Assembly: GCA_963575745.1 (NCBI GenBank)
Contig: CAUYUJ010017861.1
Location: 105,001-169,000, forward strand
Direction: 5' to 3'
Origin: Prorocentrum cordatum
Lineage: Eukaryota; Sar; Dinophyceae; Prorocentrales; Prorocentraceae
Length of the DNA: 64,000 nt
Under the pieces are notes generated by a model. It was not told the DNA's origin. It saw only the letters and a list, made by a program, of their open reading frames with translations, and did not search any database. Below, one piece after another: positions 63,060 to 64,000 of the stretch (positions are counted from its first letter, which is position 1; every line of letters starts with the position of its first letter). The position numbers were made by a program, and so were the translations under genes.

Positions 63060-63580
63060 CAACACTCAGTAAAGGCCAGCTCCCTGGCGAAGGCCGTCGC
63101 CTCCCTCCTGCGCCGCTTCGCGCGCGCCGCAAACTGCTGCAGCTGCTTCCGCAAGCCCTCCGGCGGCCTGGCCAGGAAGAACTCGATGCGCGGCGCCCGC
63201 ACGAGTAGGAGGTCCTCGTGGCGGGTGGCGCGCGAGAGCAGCGCGTATTGCTCCAGCCGCCAATCGTCGTCCTTCTTCTTGCCGCTCCCCACCTCGTGGC
63301 GGCCGCAGTCCAGGATCGCGCCTAGGCGACGTCGACCGAGGGGGCAGCGCGCCGGACAGCCGACGGCCCAAGGCGAGAGTCCACAAAACCGAAAGAAAAT
63401 CTGACTGCGGACCGCTCGCGACCAGTCGGTTCGGCCGTAGACTGTCCAGGAGTGCCGTTCCCTCGCCCCGTCGCCTTCTCGCATGGTGCGCCCCTGGCAC
63501 GCCGCCGTGGTGATGATCCTGCCGTGCGAGAGCGGGAAGCCCGTCCCGGTGGCCCTGGAATTGCGGTCTTCGGTGGAGCT
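63060..63580 (-). pseudogene. C-terminal fragment of a PIF1-like DNA helicase
   Basis: Minus-strand frame with GFPLSHGRIITTAACQGRTM REG (the conserved Gln-Gly helicase segment), then AILDCGRHEVGSGKKKDDDW and YALLSRATRHEDLLLVRAPR (motif VI-like, catalytic Arg), then the C-terminal tail PPEGLRKQLQQFAARAKRRR and ATAFARELAF. PIF1-type helicases unwind DNA 5' to 3' and are expanded in dinoflagellates. The Walker A/B part is absent: upstream lies the ~88-bp minisatellite, so the gene is truncated. A 153-nt insertion (63474-63322) interrupts the conserved sequence and may be an intron. Not functional as present. Confidence 0.7.
63322..63474 (-). other. Putative GC-AG intron (153 nt) in the helicase fragment
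   Basis: Conserved helicase sequence stops after TMREG and resumes at AILDCGRHE. On the minus strand the exon ends GAAG, the insert starts GCGACG and ends CGCCTAG, and the next exon starts GCGCGATCC. Non-canonical GC-AG borders and a short repeat (GGCG) at both junctions match known dinoflagellate introns. It is 51 codons long with no stop, so a retained coding insert is the alternative. Confidence 0.5.
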
Positions 63581-64000
63581 GGCCGCTGGGTGTGCCGAAA
63601 TGGGTGCGGGGACGCATGCGGGCACACCCGCTGGGACCTTTGGTGGGGCTCCCTATGGGGCCACGAAACGTGTGAGGGGTGTGCCGACATGCGTGTGGAG
63701 GACGCATGCGGTCACACCCACACGAAGCGTGTGAGGGGTGTCTCTAAATGGGTCGGCGCCGCCACGCGAACTGCGCAACTGGGACCTTAGGTGGAGCTCC
63801 CTATGGGGCAACGGAAACGTGTGAGGGGTGTGCCAAAATGGGGCGGCGCCGCCATGCGCAGTTCGCCACTAGGACCTTAGGTGGAGCTCCCTATGGGGCC
63901 ACGAAGCGTGTGAGGGGTGTGCCAAAATGGGGCGGCGCCGCCATGCCAACTGCGCCACTGGGACCTTAGGTGGAACTCCCTATGGGGCCACCAAACGTGT
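63560..64000 (+). repeat. ~88-bp minisatellite array, unit VII (runs off window)
   Basis: At least four units with GTGTGAGGGGTGTGCC and GGGGCGGCGCCGCCATGCG, most like the end of unit VI. The array begins inside the helicase gene remnant and continues past position 64000. Confidence 0.9.

Overview
This is a repeat-dominated window from a dinoflagellate nuclear genome. The most direct evidence is a perfect 22-nt dinoflagellate spliced-leader (DinoSL) sequence at 54820-54841 (minus strand), located exactly at the 5' end of a full-length LINE insertion. Supporting signs are tyrosine-recombinase (YR) retroelement protein families typical of dinoflagellates, a PIF1-like helicase fragment with a possible GC-AG intron, and a near absence of ordinary host genes. 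The species cannot be named from the sequence alone.

Layout. 1-626: end of a GC-rich ~88-bp minisatellite element. 857-1260: microsatellites. 2454-9110 (minus): one host-type multidomain coding region of unknown function whose frame changes repeatedly (decay, unseen introns or assembly indels). 9.8-29.1 kb: an AT-rich island holding two related APE-type LINEs (LINE-A, plus, 12.7-17.3 kb; LINE-B, minus, 24.2-19.2 kb), a 5'-truncated LINE-A copy immediately upstream of LINE-B, a further inverted LINE-A fragment, a 22-bp palindrome family and a ~175-bp satellite-like array. 29.3-36.6 kb: GC-rich repeat country with two units sharing terminal inverted repeats, a 64-bp tandem array organised into a ~645-bp higher-order repeat, and several old tandem duplications. 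36.9-43.8 kb (minus): a complete but frameshifted YR retrotransposon with split direct repeats in the order A1-ORFs-B1-A2-B2, encoding a membrane/Cys-rich ORF, a Gag-like protein, RT, RNase H, a YR and a methyltransferase-like domain. 43.8-46.0 kb: a second, RT-less YR element remnant. 46-64 kb: multiple copies, in both orientations, of a composite element made of a leader F, an ~88-bp minisatellite array, a (GGA)n purine tract and a hairpin module E. One copy is interrupted by the DinoSL-tagged LINE-C (48983-54841, minus). (CAT)n arrays separate copies, and the window closes with a helicase gene fragment flanked by a 164-bp tandem repeat.

How the parts relate. Almost everything is mobile or expanded DNA. 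LINE-C shows an RNA being trans-spliced, reverse-transcribed and inserted into the purine tract of a pre-existing minisatellite element, with a matching 15-bp target-site duplication. The YR element joins recombinase, reverse transcriptase and a putative DNA methyltransferase in one mobile unit. All large mobile ORFs carry lesions, so none is expected to be autonomous as read here, but long-read indel errors cannot be excluded for the single-base shifts. No tRNA, rRNA, CRISPR, promoter or terminator could be supported. Alternative start codons (GTG, TTG) open several of the ORFs below, so many true starts are uncertain.
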